64,000 bases of DNA from assembly GCF_032854445.1 (NCBI RefSeq), contig NC_088295.1:62911249-62975248 (forward strand), read 5' to 3'. The notes under the pieces were generated by a model, which made no database searches, had not been told where the DNA came from, and was given only the letters and a program-made list of their open reading frames with translations. Made by a program: the position numbers and the translations under genes. The DNA comes from Liolophura sinensis (taxonomy: Eukaryota; Mollusca; Polyplacophora; Chitonida; Chitonidae). Of this stretch, positions 33,941 to 47,680 are shown piece by piece (position 1 is the first letter of the stretch; each line of letters starts with the position of its first letter).

Positions 33941-34815
33941 ACCAAGCTGCAGTTATAGTATGTGAAGTCCAACCTTGAAATTGTTTGGTGTTTTTCATCT
34001 CGTTTCACATCAATCGAACAATGGCAGTTATACTTGATACATAGCACAAACATACTTTGCATGAAGGGTTAAAGACTCACCAATCCACCGTTATTCTGCT
34101 GGTGCAGTTTGTAACGTGTATGTACAAGTACATGTATAAGCTAATTGGTTTATGGCAGCATTGGTTTAATGCTGTTTTCTGGTTTTCAATATGTGTTGTA
34201 AGATTTGATTTTTACTTAGCTGTTTGATTTAGGAGTTGTATCTGTTGGTCTTTATGTCCGATAAAAAGTGAACTTCAGTACATTATGCTGTCTGTACAGC
34301 TGATATAGAAGAAAGCTAGTGTAATGCAATACCTATTGTGGGACCTACAAAAATACATTAACTTTTTTATGAATTGCCCTTAATGTACATTCGGTATAGA
34401 CGGGAATAAAATTATTCGTTTTACAGGGCTAGAAGAAAACAGAGACAAATAAATAAAGCTTACAAACTTAGTGAACAATGAAATAAAGATGAAAGAACTT
34501 ACAAGTAAATGAATATCAGAAGAGTAATATCTTTGCATCATTATAAAATCGATCATTCAGTATTTAATGGAACATGCAAACATCGATATACATTTACCTG
34601 TAGATGTAAAAGAATGACAATCAAAATCACTTTTTGTTTTAAATGCTGATTATAAGCATGTTGTTCATTCTCGCATGCCATTGCGCTGACGATTTGTTGC
34701 ACAAACTGAAAGCTTAGTGCTCATGATGATATATTACAACAGAACAATGGGCTTGGGCCAGAGTCACTCTTCACTGATTCCACTGTTTAAATGGTTAATT
34801 CGCCCATTTTTTTCA

Positions 34816-37800
34816 TCAGCTGTCGACTCCTAGTGTACCCGCTATCCCGCGTCGTCGACGGTTGTAGGCTTTCGGTGTGGTTGACGTTGGAGACGTGGAA
34901 TCTTGCGACTCCAGATCCGAACTGGACGGAAGGCGAGGAATCTGAGACCCATTGCCTGATGTCTTATATTTTTTTGGTCTTTTGCAATACAGAAACAAGT
35001 CTTCAAAAATCTCAGCACAAACTTCAACCGACTCCCTAACAGAAATTTCGTAGAAGGACAAGCAGTTCAGTTCACAGCACCGTTGGCGGCCATTTTCTTC
35101 CGATACCATTCGATCGTGAGCAATGTCTGTCTTGTTGCCCACCAAAATCACGGGCAGATAGCTCGTATTCCAAGAATCGGCGGTCGATGTCAGACTGATC
35201 CGTCGATTCTTTTTGGCATAGCTAGTGATGAGCAATTTTAATCGGACACATTCATCGAAACTCAATCTGTCCGTCACTGAATATATCAACAGGAAGGCGT
35301 CAGCCCATCTGATTTTTTCCTCGAGTTTAGGACTCTCTTCCTGTAAAGGTGAAAAGAGTTGTTGCAATTTTTAAACTAAAATAAACCAGCAGAAGAGAAA
35401 CACTGAAACTCTTCTTGGAAGACAAACCTCGAGCCTGTCTAAAACCAATATCAATGTTGCGCAAGTGGCTTGATAGGATTACACTACAGTTTTACAGGCT
35501 TTATCTTGACGGGGGCAGTAAATAAAGACTATCTCCAACATACCAATCTACATCCACCACTTGTGCTTGTCTTTACAAACATATACTATTTTAAGCATAG
35601 TCTGATATTTAGACATTATGTCATAAGTGTAGACCTAAGGGTGGGTGAATGCTACACCCAGCGGTTGCGTCAAAGGGATGTTAATTTCAAAGCCACAGAA
35701 TTCGTTTTTCTTATAAGCATTGGTAAACATACATTGAGAGGCAATATGGTCAAGAGGACTATATACTTCAGAAACTGCTTACAATAGGAATAGAAGAACC
35801 AATTTTATTATGATAGCTTCGCCTATATGTTTTATTAATGTGACAGAAATGTATAGTGTTGCATGGAAGATGTAGGCTACAATTTCGGTTAATACAAATT
35901 TTTCACATCTGGTGAAATGCAGTAAAAGCAATGAAACAAATGAAACAGTGACAGTACCTGTTGGAACTGAACGTGTATCGAAAGTTGTTCGTGCATAAAT
36001 GACAACGATTAGACACTTAACCAAATGTCACAAGCTAGAGAATTTTATGTTAACAGTTGTTGGAGCAGCAATTTCATAAGTGAGTTGTCGCTTGAGAAGC
36101 TTAGCAAACACAATATAATGAAACAGGAAATAGCTGACTTGAGATGTGGTTCGGAGAAGTGAAAACTGTAGAGTATGACTGGCCTAAAATGTGACATCGG
36201 AAGACATATGAAGCCGTCTCACCGTTAGATTTATCTGTGACTCCTGGTCCCAGTTGTTCGAAAGTGTATTAGCTAATACTGGTATTACGTCATATTTTAT
36301 ATTTAAATTTTTAGCCAAACTCTGCAGCCAATGCTGTAGTCTAAAGACAAAGTATAACAGCAACAGGTTTAATTCATATTTAACATAATGTAACACAATT
36401 TTAATTTGGCTCTTTTTAAATTTAAATCTTGACTTAAAGTTAAAACTGGTATTAAGTCTTAAACCAGTTTTGAACATTAGGTGTCCTGTGCTATGTGAGT
36501 AATATCGATGTGCCGCTGGTGTTTAAATAAGGAGATCTCCTACCCTTTTTTGGTGGTAGGAACGTTCAAGCCATTAAATTTACACAGATCGATTTCTTTA
36601 TTTTACTAAATTTATACGCTGTAAGGACGTGAGAAACGTACGATGATAGAGAAAAACAATTCATTTGATAAAATGTCACTGTGCTTCGGATCTAACCAAG
36701 CAAAACTCAGAAAGAGTCTTGAAATTTAAGTGTCAGTGAATCATCAGATGGGGAATTAAGATGGCTATGTAAAGAGTTACTGTCACCTTTTCATCATTTC
36801 ACTTGTGTGAAAAGCCTGTATATTTGAGATACATGAATCAAACACCAAAAGATTAGAAATACGTCTTCTTTCTATATGAGCGAAATTCAGTTGTATTCCT
36901 ATGTAAGTTTCAGATTCTTCTAATTTAAATTAGAAAATATCTCAGTTGAAATATGAGAAAAGTGTCTGGCCGAAATCTTTCTTACAATAGCATGACATTT
37001 GCATACTAATTTTAGGTCGATGTAATAAAGAACATGCATATATACATTTTTGAAGCCGTTTTCGATCGTCAATTGAATAGTCTTTTTATGCGATTATAGA
37101 AATATCTCTGACACAGTGGTACACGCGGGTATACAAGCACATGGTGGTCTGTGATAATCGAGAACTACCGATAAACAAGCTGTTAAGTGGCATGGGTTAA
37201 TTCCGTTCGTTCTGGAGTCCTGGGGATCAAAGAGCAGCCGTCCTGTATAGCAACTGGATTTCATCACGTCGTCTTATCGTTGTGAAAACACATTAGATGT
37301 CTCTTGTTACAGCGAAAGCACACTATAATATGAGTATAATTAGAGACTTCTAAGCTGTCTGTGGTTATATATAGTCGGCGTTTGCACTCTTGAGTAACCT
37401 AACAAGAGCCTGACTAGATATAAAAATTATGTATTTGAGACATGTTTATTTAATGTCTTTTTAATCGATTTAATGTATTTCATCTTTCCAAACAATTTAC
37501 AAAAATAAATATATATGGATTAAGATAAGACAGGTCATTTTATTGACATCTCTCTGGCTTCATGGAATTATCTTGAATTCTTGCTAAAAATATATGCCAT
37601 GTTTAATGAAGTCACATAAGTTTATCCTTACCACTCCTACAGTATCCAGAATTTCAAACGTTATCGTCTCACCATCCACACATCGGGTGCACGTGTACAC
37701 TTTTTCTGGAAGAAAAAGTAAAAAGGAAACGCACTGCCCTCTGTAAAATTAGCATTTGATAAAAGGAGAGTTTAATCAATACCCTATTGGCAAAATGTAA

Positions 37801-40800
37801 AGAAAAGTTAATAAACCACTACTTTTGCATAGAATATAACAAACCTACGTTAAATTAAAAGAAATGATGTTAGAAATAATGGTAAAGAAGCATACATATA
37901 TATACGAGGTAGAAAAGAAATTTTCTTGCGGAAATTAAAGCTACTGCACATGTATTTTAATTAATGCTAACACTTGACAATAATTCGAGTTCAAGGATGA
38001 CATACACATAAATCTGCACAAACATCGATGTGACATTATCTCACTTATTATATTTCAACTTTATCTTGAGTCTGATGTCATTTAAGAAATCCGTTAGTAT
38101 GAAAGTTACCAAATTACCCCCCAAAAATGACAAGACAAAAAAAATGCAAGAAAACATGTTGGAACAAGATACTGAATTGATTGTTTCTTATCTAGGATAT
38201 AAATAATAGCAATAACAGAAACGATTTGTGACGAAGTATTTAATAGACGTACCCAGAGTGGATCATAATCTCCAATGAAACGTCGAGTAAGGAAGCGTAC
38301 TGTCAGAGCTGAGAAATAACGATAAATCATAAATAATAATTTTATTTACAGGTTAATTTATGTAATTTTTTTGATTGCTGTTAACACCACTCTCAAGAAT
38401 TTTTCACCTATACGATTTCAGTGTGTTTCATAGGTTGGGGAAACCGGAGTGCTCGGAGTAAACCATCGACCTTTGACAAGGGACTGACGAACTTTCCAAC
38501 ACGTGACGTACACATATATGCACAAGAATATTAGTGACGAACAAATGGAACTCAACGAACGTTAGGCACTGGCAATGGCCACACGAGCCAGCTTCTTTGA
38601 CTAAGGCTGGGTTTGAACCGCACATCGATTCTCCTAGTGAGTGAAAGACAAGCGCTTTTAGTTTACACATGTGCAATTCGGGAAATCGGGCCCAAGATTT
38701 GACTCCGAACTGAAGTGTGAAAAAAGCACTGATTGGATAATACTGACACAGACATTAAGTTGTTGATTGACTATAAATTTCTACACAAGCTATTTTGAAT
38801 CCAGTTAAAATACATCAGATTTTGTTTTGATTTGAATAGAACTGAAAAGTTTTTTCCTGGTTTTATTACCCAGCCCAGTGGAGGTTACCGAGGTTAAAAA
38901 TGCATGACTTCACTTCCAGCATCCGCAGCTCAAAAAATGGTGGTCATGGCTATAGGTTGATTTTTTGCTGCCTTGAAGAGAAAAGTGCAAGCTTCAAGTG
39001 ATGGTATGGCGTGGCACCACGCGAAAGATAGGGGATGTATATTTTTGAAGTTGAAGTTGACAAATTTACTACATAAATAGTAAGGAAAACCAATGCGCTC
39101 GTGTAGCCTTTAACCACCAGACGTGCATCCGCTCTCTTACTGGGTTACTGTAATTAATCTGTCTTGAACCAAGTGGCATATACAACACAATACACAATTA
39201 AAAGCGTATGGTGAAGTTTAAATGACGATTTTTGTGTTATCATTCATATCTGTTCACATATATAATCGGCTTTTTAACTTTTTTATTAAGTTACAATTCT
39301 ACCTCTGATATATCACGAAATCAAGGAAGAGAAATGAATGTCACACGTTTGTTAATGTCTAGGCCCTTGCCGGTCTACACCGCATTTCGAGCATAAAAGA
39401 CAGAAAGATTCTCACAGCAGTGAAATCTAACCAACTTTATATAGCCAAATCCCACAACTTTTTATGCATATTTTAGAAAAAAAATGACAACAACCGGAGC
39501 TATACTAACTATATAATTTTACCTAAAATATATTATCAGAAACTTAGTCATAGTATTTGTAGCTATTTGCAGTAAATTGTTGACATGATTTACGTGAAAA
39601 CTATATTTGCTAAATTGTCAATTGTTATAGTAGAATATATGGAGAACGCGACACGAAAACTGTTTGTTTTAATATCACTTAATCTAATGATAAGTTTTTC
39701 TCTAAGAACATCCACATTATGACATAGTTGCTATTATGAAAAAAAAAGGTGATATGATATGTTTTTGTTGGCACCGCTCTTGTCAGCTAAATGAAGTAAA
39801 AGGACTGATTTATTACAACGAACAGACACCGTGCTATCTATCCATCATTTTACCAACCCTGCCCAGCCAACATCCAGAGACCATAAATTCTGCTTTTGGA
39901 GAAGCTACCCAAAGTAAGATTTATGTGTTTGCAATCTGGCTACAGTATAACAGATATTTTACTGTGAGTTAGAAAACATTTCTAATCCAGGATGAATGGT
40001 GTTGGATGGTTGAGTGCCAACACACGCGAAGTAGTTTTTCTGGCAATCCTACTGTTTGTCGCAGCCAAGAAATACCGTTAGATTAATCTTAACATCCACA
40101 TCGAATGTGGCAAAATTCTTTCTATCGCGAAGCAAACGGTCTTGTAAATCGAGATATTCGTACTGGTAGCTGCGAGAGACTTAGGGGGCCTTGTAATAAA
40201 GTTTGTATCCTTTCAGATAAGCCGATAATGGTGGACCGATGGCAAGGCAATTTACTATAATATTTATCCCCGATGGTATCTTATTCTAGCTAAATATACA
40301 AGGTGATATGTAAGGGTATGCTGGCGTCCACAGTGAGTACACCATTAGCCTAGCTGCCAACTAACTATAGCTGCTGGTAACAGGGTCATTTCCCATTCGT
40401 CAAATGGCAAAGCAAATCTGCGAGGCTGTTTGCTTATAAATTAACAGTTAAACGTAAACGTGTTGAGTGCAACGTAAGGTTAGATGCAAAACTGTGGTGC
40501 TGTTTATTTGAACAGGGACAAAAATATATCCACACAGAAATAGAAAGATCAGTCAGTGAGTTCGTCAGCACTAAGATATTTATTAAAAAAATTAATTAAT
40601 CAACCACGGAAAGGGTATGTGTCATAATAAATTTGCCTGAATAAATTTCTCTGTTTTAGAGCACTGCATATATCAAAGCAATTTCGGACATTTTTTTAAA
40701 AAGATATTCATCCAATGCAGAACGTTTACTTGGATAATGTTGGAGGCTAAAAACATGTTGTTATGCACATTGACTTAATGATTACTGTCATAATGTCTGA

Positions 40801-43800
40801 TTTAAATGATTGTTTATTTTACCCAATAGTAGGCCTATATAAGCATATTATGTCACATGATATACAAAATTTTCATATTGTAGACAAAGTTGCAGAGATT
40901 GAAGTGTGAAAACTTTTCTAATTTTCGTACTTGTTCACAGCTTGTACCTGAATATGTACAAATTTGCACTCCATCGCAGAACACGCACTCTTAAAACTAA
41001 AGAGTTGCATTTAACACGCTGTAAAGATCAGGAGGACTAATTGCACTTTTATCAAGTGTTAATGTTTTAGTACTCGCCAAAGTGTTCACATTCCAACTTC
41101 ATTAAATGTTCGTTAATCAATCTTAATCAAACACTTGAAACATTGTTAACACACCCTTTAATGGACCTGAAGAGTGCTGAAAGATTAAAACGTCACAAAA
41201 GCTGATTAGATACATGTAATTCTTATAAGTACAATCACTATTTGACTCTCTCACGCCAGACCATCCTAACCTACCGGAGGTTGTACGCGCTGTCGAAATT
41301 CCCATCATACCCTGATACAAGTAGACAGTGATGTAATCAGTGTTAGCCAATGAATGATCCATACGTGTAAAAAGCCTTCGCAAAAGACTACCAATTTTCA
41401 TTGGTTGAAGTGGGGATGTGCCTTCATTAATATTTATCATCAAACCAGAAATGACAGAAGCAAGATGTCGTATAAAGAAAACGAATTTGAGGAAATTAGC
41501 AGGGAAGTCATTGTTCGTCACAAATTCGGGATAAAAGAGCTGCCCACATGTTTGAGGCAGCGGGGGAGTTGTATGGACTAGGGTTATATTTACGTGGTGA
41601 TTTCATTGTGCACTCTGACGTCTTTTTTCTACGGTCACGTGCTTTTACTGATTTTTTATTGGTTAAACTGAATGGGGAGATGCCCAATTTGCATAAATGC
41701 AAAATCAGAGTAAAAAGGCCGTTTATCATTCTAATTTCTGTCACGTGTCTCTGTTGTTTATGACATTGCCTCACGATTTAGACTTATTTTGTAAGAATTT
41801 ACTTATCTCGTTTAGAAATGCGCTGTATTCCATCAGACAACATGACGTGTCCGTAGCCGATTGCTTAATCCGCTACACCACTCCAGTTGTTGTGCTAGAT
41901 CGTCGCTTTTAGACGTCTTTAAGACAGAAAACTCGATGTCCCCATTGTTATCGTTATGTCACCACTGGTGAACCTTGATTACAAAGTCTCAGGTGAAAGC
42001 CTTAAACAAGAGAGGCATACCCGTAGGGTGTCTTAGGGATGACTACGAATTCCAGGATATTGTGGATGTTAAATTCAATTATGGGAATGCAAATTTGCAT
42101 TTGTAGGAGAGGCAAGATGGAGAAAACTTTTGACTTAAACCATCTAACAAACATTTACCTGCATCATCTCCTCAGAAAGAATTTAAAGATCTTCGAGAAA
42201 TGATTTACAACACTTATTCATCAGATTCTGGGTCGCCGAGCCAATAGGTCAATGACTTTGATGAATTATGTGACTAAATCTTGCTCCTTGTTCTCAAGTA
42301 GTTATTTTATTATCAGCTCAGTGATAATTTTAAATTAAATGTCTTTCATTTTGTAATATTTTTTAAGTAATAATCAGTATAAAACATCTTGGTATACATG
42401 TGTTTAAAAGCTTACTACATGTACACTAGAAGAAAATTACTTATCAATCAGTCTTAGGCTTTTCAATATATTAAGACAATGTATGGTTGTAAACAATGTT
42501 GTGATGGTGATAAGGTCTGTTTTTCAGACTGAGTAACTCTCTGGATACAGTATGTCCATTTACATGTATCCGAATTAGTTATTATCAAAATAAGGCAACT
42601 TGTAGGCTACACAAATACTTAGTGACCCTATGAACTGAGCAATAGGTATTATTCTTTTTCTTAACTGATTTTTTAACATGATACTCAGAAATTTTCACTT
42701 GCACAATGGTTGGTGGTCAGTTTTATTATGGTTAGAGAAAACCAGAGATAAACCACTGACAAGCTGCTAGCTTACTTTCAGACTGGCATTCCAAATTGGT
42801 GGAAGAGAAGTGGTCCTCCTTGAATGTGAAATGGATAAACAACCCTTGGTGTATCACTTATTGTCACAATGAGAGCAAGGGAATCTAAATTCCCTACAGC
42901 CTGAACTGAACCTGCATATCATGTGCCAGCAATTAGTTCACCATCTGAACACAGAGCCATGCGCTGTACCCTGCTATTAAAAATAAGATACATGTAGAAG
43001 CCATTGGTAATAGGATGGGGTAAGGGTGTGTTTATCTTTCCTCCATGAAAAAATGTTTACTGCAGAGAGAATTTCACTCGTCATCTATTTCTCATCATAA
43101 TTGTGGTGGTTACTGTTTTAAGTGCTCTACCTGAAAACTGTAACTGAAATAACCTAAACAGTCCAGGAAAACGTGAAAGAGAAATGGCTTTCCCAAGCGG
43201 TACTATACACCTGTACAATTACACCGAGTGTAACAAATTTATTTATTTATTTGATTGTTGTTGAACACCACGCTCCAGAATTTTTTTATGGGTGGAGGAA
43301 ACCGGAGTGGCTGATGTAAACCACTGACCTTTGGCAAGTTGCTGATGAACTTTCCCACCTTTGACACACTGACGCGCACAGGGTATAGATTATATATTAT
43401 GACAAAGTGGTCTATGCAACCGGTCATGTGAGCACTGTTATAAATTGTCACCTAGGCCCCACATACGGTGGAAGAGTGAGTGAGTGAGTGCTTGGGGTTT
43501 AACGTCGTACTCAACAATTTTTCAGTCATATGACGACGAAGGAATCCTTAGGGTGTATGCAATGTGCCTCCTTGACGCAGGACAGCTCTTTTATCTAGTG
43601 CTGCTTCACTGAGACGACTCACCGGAGGTAAGTAAGCCGCCCCGCCCGAGCCATTATACTGATACGGGTCAAACAGTCGTTGCACTATCCCCTTCATGCT
43701 GAACGCCAAACGAGGAAGTTACAACTTCCTCTTTTAAAGTCTTAGGTGTGATTCGACCTAGGATTGACCCTGAATCTACCGCTCCCGAAGACGACGCTCT

Positions 43801-45586
43801 ACCAACTTATGGTGGAAGAAGGGGAATGTACACAACGTTTTATGTCCACCCATATGTGCAAGGTATAAGGGCTCTAATGAAAGCTGCAAACAAAAAAATC
43901 TCTTAATGACGCATCGTTGTTGTCAGCTATGGATGTCTGTACATGTCAACTGTCATTTACTGTTTACGACTTCCCGCCAAGAAATAGTACGGTCGTTTCC
44001 ATCGGTCAGCCAGGATTATTTAAATAGTTATGTTTACGTCACTATATGTCAAATGTGCAGGCTTTTTAGCAGAGGATAAGCAGACCTAAGGCTATGGTCC
44101 TCTGCCCATGGAGATTCGTGATCATTAGAGTGTTAAAGGTAACAAGGTGTTTTAACAGAACAAAATACCTCTCAGCAAACAAATGTAAATTCACTCTCAC
44201 TAAACTTTAAACATAAGCACATACAAGTTTTTCACATATAACTCATATGAAAAACGATTTCTATAGCCGCCAAAGACTCTTAATTTCACCCGTCGCCAGC
44301 GGTGAAACTATTTGCATGAAGATAAATATTTCAAAATGCAGAATATGCAAGCTGAGGACATATTTATCTATTCACTTGATTGTCGTTTAATGGTGTTTAC
44401 TGACGAATTGTTTGATTATCCCACGAAGCGATATGGTTTATTGATGGAAGAAACTGTATTGCCTGATGCAAAATGCCATCCTTCATCAGGCACAAGCTAA
44501 CAAACCAGCGCGAGTTGGATTCGATTCTATGACCTCACTGATATACGGGGGAGATCAACGTTATATAGCCAAGTTATCCATCGGGCTGGTGAGTATGTTG
44601 GGGGATAGGAGGTGGGGTAATTTAATGACGGATTACATCCTTAGAACAGTAAGTTGGCCGATTTCGGCGCTTTTTAGCGACGTAAATGGGACCATTTTTG
44701 TTTCTTAAAGGGTGGGTTACAAAGGTTTAGGCATTTTCAAGAATTATGTCGCGGTTCATTCTTATGATTTAATTTAATTTCGGCAAATATTTGCGACGCC
44801 TTTCAGCCCGATACTAAATTCTTATATGGGCGGAAATCAAATACTGGTGGGTTTTAGAAAAATATTTGTCCGCCTTTCACATTGAGGCAATATCCAGCAT
44901 ATGATAATAATTGGGAATATCAACGATGAAATGTTTGTTTAGTATTTATTTATTTTTTTGATAAGTGTTTTTCGCCGTACTCAACACTATTTCACTTATA
45001 CGACGGCGGCCAGCATTTTGATGGGAGAAAACCGGACAGAGCCTGGGGGTGTTTGTTTAGTATGGTTCTCAAATATCAGTACATATAATTATGATAAGAC
45101 CAAAATAATGACATGTTTACAGATTTAGTTCATTTTTTTTAAGAAGTAGTTCTAAAAACATAATAGTTGCGGTACTGTGTACAGGAAATTTGGAAAGAAA
45201 TAATCAAACGTCCCATGGTGAAACGACTAAAAATGGAAACATAATTGTATTTGCAAAATAAAAGAATAATATTTACCTGAAAAAAGTCACCATTTTTCTT
45301 TGTTGGAACAGACTTCAGGGATTAGTTTCACCAAAGTTCGATGATATACTATTTCGTAATTCGTTTTTAACCTATAGTGTACACCATTTTCTTTAAAAGT
45401 AACAGAGATGGAAATAATGCTTTTAAGAACTGTCGTTAAATGTTGTACTTAAGAGTTAAGGTTACGCAAGAACCTACCTGACTTGCCAACTCCTTTCTGT
45501 CCCAGAAGAACCACCCTGAAGGGTCGCGGGCGATTCACCATAGATATCTTTCGCAACAGTTTGGAGTTGCTGTTAGAGGAAGACAT
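34816..45586 (-). CDS. Ras-like small GTPase A (RERG/RASL11/RASL12 type), four exons
   Basis: Exons (minus strand, GT-AG): 45586-45478, 38308-38253, 37705-37632, 35340-34816 (TAG), about 254 residues if exon 2 is in frame. The start MSSSNSNSKLLRKIS leads to FRVVLLGQKGVGKS, with the P-loop at 29-36. Then come ALTVRFLTRRFIGDYDP, KVYTCTRCVDGETITFEIL, DTVG, IRWADAFLLIYSVTDRLSF, VILVGNKTD and FYEISVRES, which are the G3, G4 and G5 regions. The normal DTAGQ is DTVGV, so the catalytic glutamine is absent. There is no C-terminal CAAX cysteine; the end is RRRRGIAGTLGVDS. Exon 2 ends in phase 0 but exon 3 needs phase 1. The paralog and family pattern (YDPTLE) suggest one base is missing near 38258. It is probably a soluble, atypical Ras-family regulator; RASL11 versus RASL12 orthology is unresolved. 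Confidence 0.88.
38360..38700 (-). mobile_element. SINE-B copy, near full length, in Ras-like A intron 1
   Basis: The tail side is TTTGATTGCTGTTAACACCA. The core is CGGAGTAAACCATCGACCTT. The tRNA-like head on the minus strand reads GATGTGCGGTTCAAACCCAG. Confidence 0.65.
42655..42990 (-). mobile_element. SINE-B copy, diverged, in Ras-like A intron 1
   Basis: TCAGAAATTTTCACTTGCAC is followed by AGATAAACCACTGACAAGCT and GTGGAAGAGAAGTGGTCC. These follow the SINE-B order. Confidence 0.45.
43230..43405 (-). mobile_element. SINE-B fragment with T-rich tail complement
   Basis: TTTATTTATTTATTTGATTG starts the copy. TATGGGTGGAGGAAACCGGA, GTAAACCACTGACCTTTGGC and ACGCGCACAGGG follow. Confidence 0.65.
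43478..43813 (-). mobile_element. SINE-C, near full length, in Ras-like A intron 1
   Basis: It starts GAGTGAGTGCTTGGGGTTTA, the complement of the SINE-C end. It then runs through CATATGACGACGAAGGAATC and the conserved body to a tRNA-like head (minus strand GTTGGTAGAGCGTCGTCTTC). It is the reverse-orientation match of 10315-10672. Confidence 0.75.
44932..45063 (-). mobile_element. SINE-A, 5'-truncated, with target-site duplication
   Basis: The body at 44946-45049 on the minus strand holds only the 3' end of SINE-A. It is flanked by a perfect 14-bp TGTTTGTTTAGTAT at 44932-44945 and 45050-45063. It lies in Ras-like A intron 1, about 400 bases past exon 1. Confidence 0.9.
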
Positions 45587-46716
45587 GTTTGAAGCCACGA
45601 TATAGCATAATAGATAAATCAGTTCTTCTGTGTACCCTTGGGCATGGAATCAACTATACGATGTATTAACATACACAAATCAGTTCCGTTGTGTACTGCC
45701 GACCATGGAAACAATTACAACTCACTTCCCCAAAAGCTGAACTTCGATTAGAAGATCACAGTAAAATCAATTTCTGATTAACCAAAAGAAGGTCAAAAAC
45801 TGCCAACGCATATGTGATTTCAAATGACCCCACACTAGAGACAAAAATATTGGCAGAGTGTTTTTAGCGTTTTGGGTCATCTCTCCGGGCACGTGAGGTC
45901 AGATTAATGCCTGCCATTAACCGGCAGCCAGTGGCTGTCAGTATGCCATGGTTGTTTCGCCTGCCCTCTTCATCAGCCGTGTGTTCCGTTAACCAGATAG
46001 CTTCATCATTCCTCTCCGAGCTGTCTCTCTACGCTGGGTGGTGGGTGGCACGGCGTGCTTTCTGCTCATACCGTTATTCACTTTGGCGTAGTGTTGCTCT
46101 GCAGCTTTTCGTAAACCCTCTTCCTTGTTCCTGCTTTTACGTATACAATGTACCGATGTGTAAGAGCGTGGAAAATCCAGTCAGACCACTGACAACGCTA
46201 TCGCTAGGCTCCTCCAGATAGGGCCTTCAAGCAACAACTCACAGCAACCGTTTCTTGAACGGACGAGATCGCGTTTCTGGCTCCCCCAGCGTTCCCTTTA
46301 TCTTGATGCCAACTGCAAATGTCAGGGAGAGTTTATCCTCAGTTACGTTCAGCCTTATGCTTACCTTGAACCCCGCACTCCTTTGAACAGGCCTGTTGGG
46401 AGTAAACACTGAATACCTCAAGCATATGATCGGGATGCTCTGCAAATCAAATCAACAAAATTCAATATTAATGATAGAAAAGGTGTGCTATGAAGGACTA
46501 TCTAAAACCAGTTACGATCTTACATCTACGTTCATCCACTGACACTTGCTTTGTTTTTGGAATTTATTTTAGGTGAACTATACACGTACACAGGCCCTTA
46601 TCTTTTCCACAGGAACAGTAAGACAGACGTCATGAAGAGATCATCTCATACAGGACTGTATTTAAAGTTGATTTGTCGAGAAACTGCAGTGATAACTTCA
46701 GGAGTGCGAAATGTTG

Positions 46717-46875
46717 TTTGACTGGAGTTGTACGCCTTACTGAAGAATATTCCATTTATGCGACGGCGGCCAGCATTATTGTGGACAAACTCCGAGAGAC
46801 CTTCCCACTAACGACCGAAGAGGAAGCAAGCATGAGCTAGACTTGAACTCACTGCGATCGCATTGGTGTGAAGTT
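46717..46875 (-). mobile_element. SINE-A copy, diverged, internally deleted
   Basis: GTTGTACGCCTTACTGAAGA, GCGACGGCGGCCAGCATTAT and GCTAGACTTGAACTCACTGC follow the SINE-A order on the minus strand. Confidence 0.6.
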
Positions 46876-47501
46876 ATTTTTGGATTATAGTCTGAATTGG
46901 TAATCCCAAATGATATAATCATTCAAACGCTATGGGTGAGAAATAAATGTGTACATGAATACATCTGTTAGTTCGATGGTAAGTTTATGTAATTCACACT
47001 TTCTCATGTCAGAAAACATGCATACATTTGGTTGTAAGAAATCCGTGAAGCTCGTCATTCGAGATGTCGAATGTTTCTGCTTTGTTTGTTAAAATAATGT
47101 ACGGGTATCTTAAAATATGTTTTCTCGCAAAGCATTTCTTCAGTCTGTTTATATTTATTTGGCCAAGGTTTAACAACGAACTTGTGATTTTTGAACTTAT
47201 ACGACGGTGATCAGTTATGTGTTGCGGAAACCGGCGTGTCAGGAACAAGTCACTGCCCTTTGTTAGTTACCTAAGCCATCTCTTATTGTAGCCGTTGTCC
47301 TGTTTAAGGTTGTCAATCGATCTTTTCTATTGAACTAACTAGTGTTCTAATTAACACTATATGCATACCCCGCTCTCCACAAGGCCTTGGTGACACAATA
47401 TAGGGTTAGTAATAGCGGCCATCCAGACCCTGACATCGGCCATGACCATGACAAAAACAGAAGATTTATCATACTACATTATTATATATGTATACTGATT
47501 A

Positions 47502-47680
47502 AGTTTATGAAAATTGCGTCCTGGGCGACTTTGGTGCAACCGTGGAACACGCGGAGCCGCACCTTCATGTTCCCGCGAAGGCCGCAGATGGCGCGGTAGG
47601 CGAGGATCCGACACCCTCGCGTTTTCCATGGGTTCCGCGGGGCCACGAAGGTCGCAGATGACGCAATCTTGATAAATTTT
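47502..47680. repeat. imperfect inverted-repeat element of unknown type
   Basis: The left arm at about 47502-47557 (AGTTTATGAAAATTGCGTCC...) resembles the complement of the right arm at about 47622-47680 (ATTTATCAAGATTGCGTCAT...), with about 60 bp between the arms. It is GC-richer than its surroundings. Both strands carry frames with a KFxKIASxAT-like segment, as an inverted repeat would give. Confidence 0.6.

Larger units (their letters stand above)
29102..34815. other. repeat-rich intergenic region
   Basis: No gene was recognised between lipocalin B and Ras-like A. The region holds SINE-A copies at 29785, 31536, 31918, 32529 and 33780, and an unclassified AT-rich segment at 30470-31480 that ends in an A run. 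The frame at 33204-33485 looks protein-like in part (SRLVNYGNPAQLFHIRVA) but has no supported partner exon. Confidence 0.45.

Noticed and set aside
45907-46221. 104-codon plus-strand frame upstream of Ras-like A
   Set aside because: No recognisable domain, low-complexity composition and no splice or conservation evidence.
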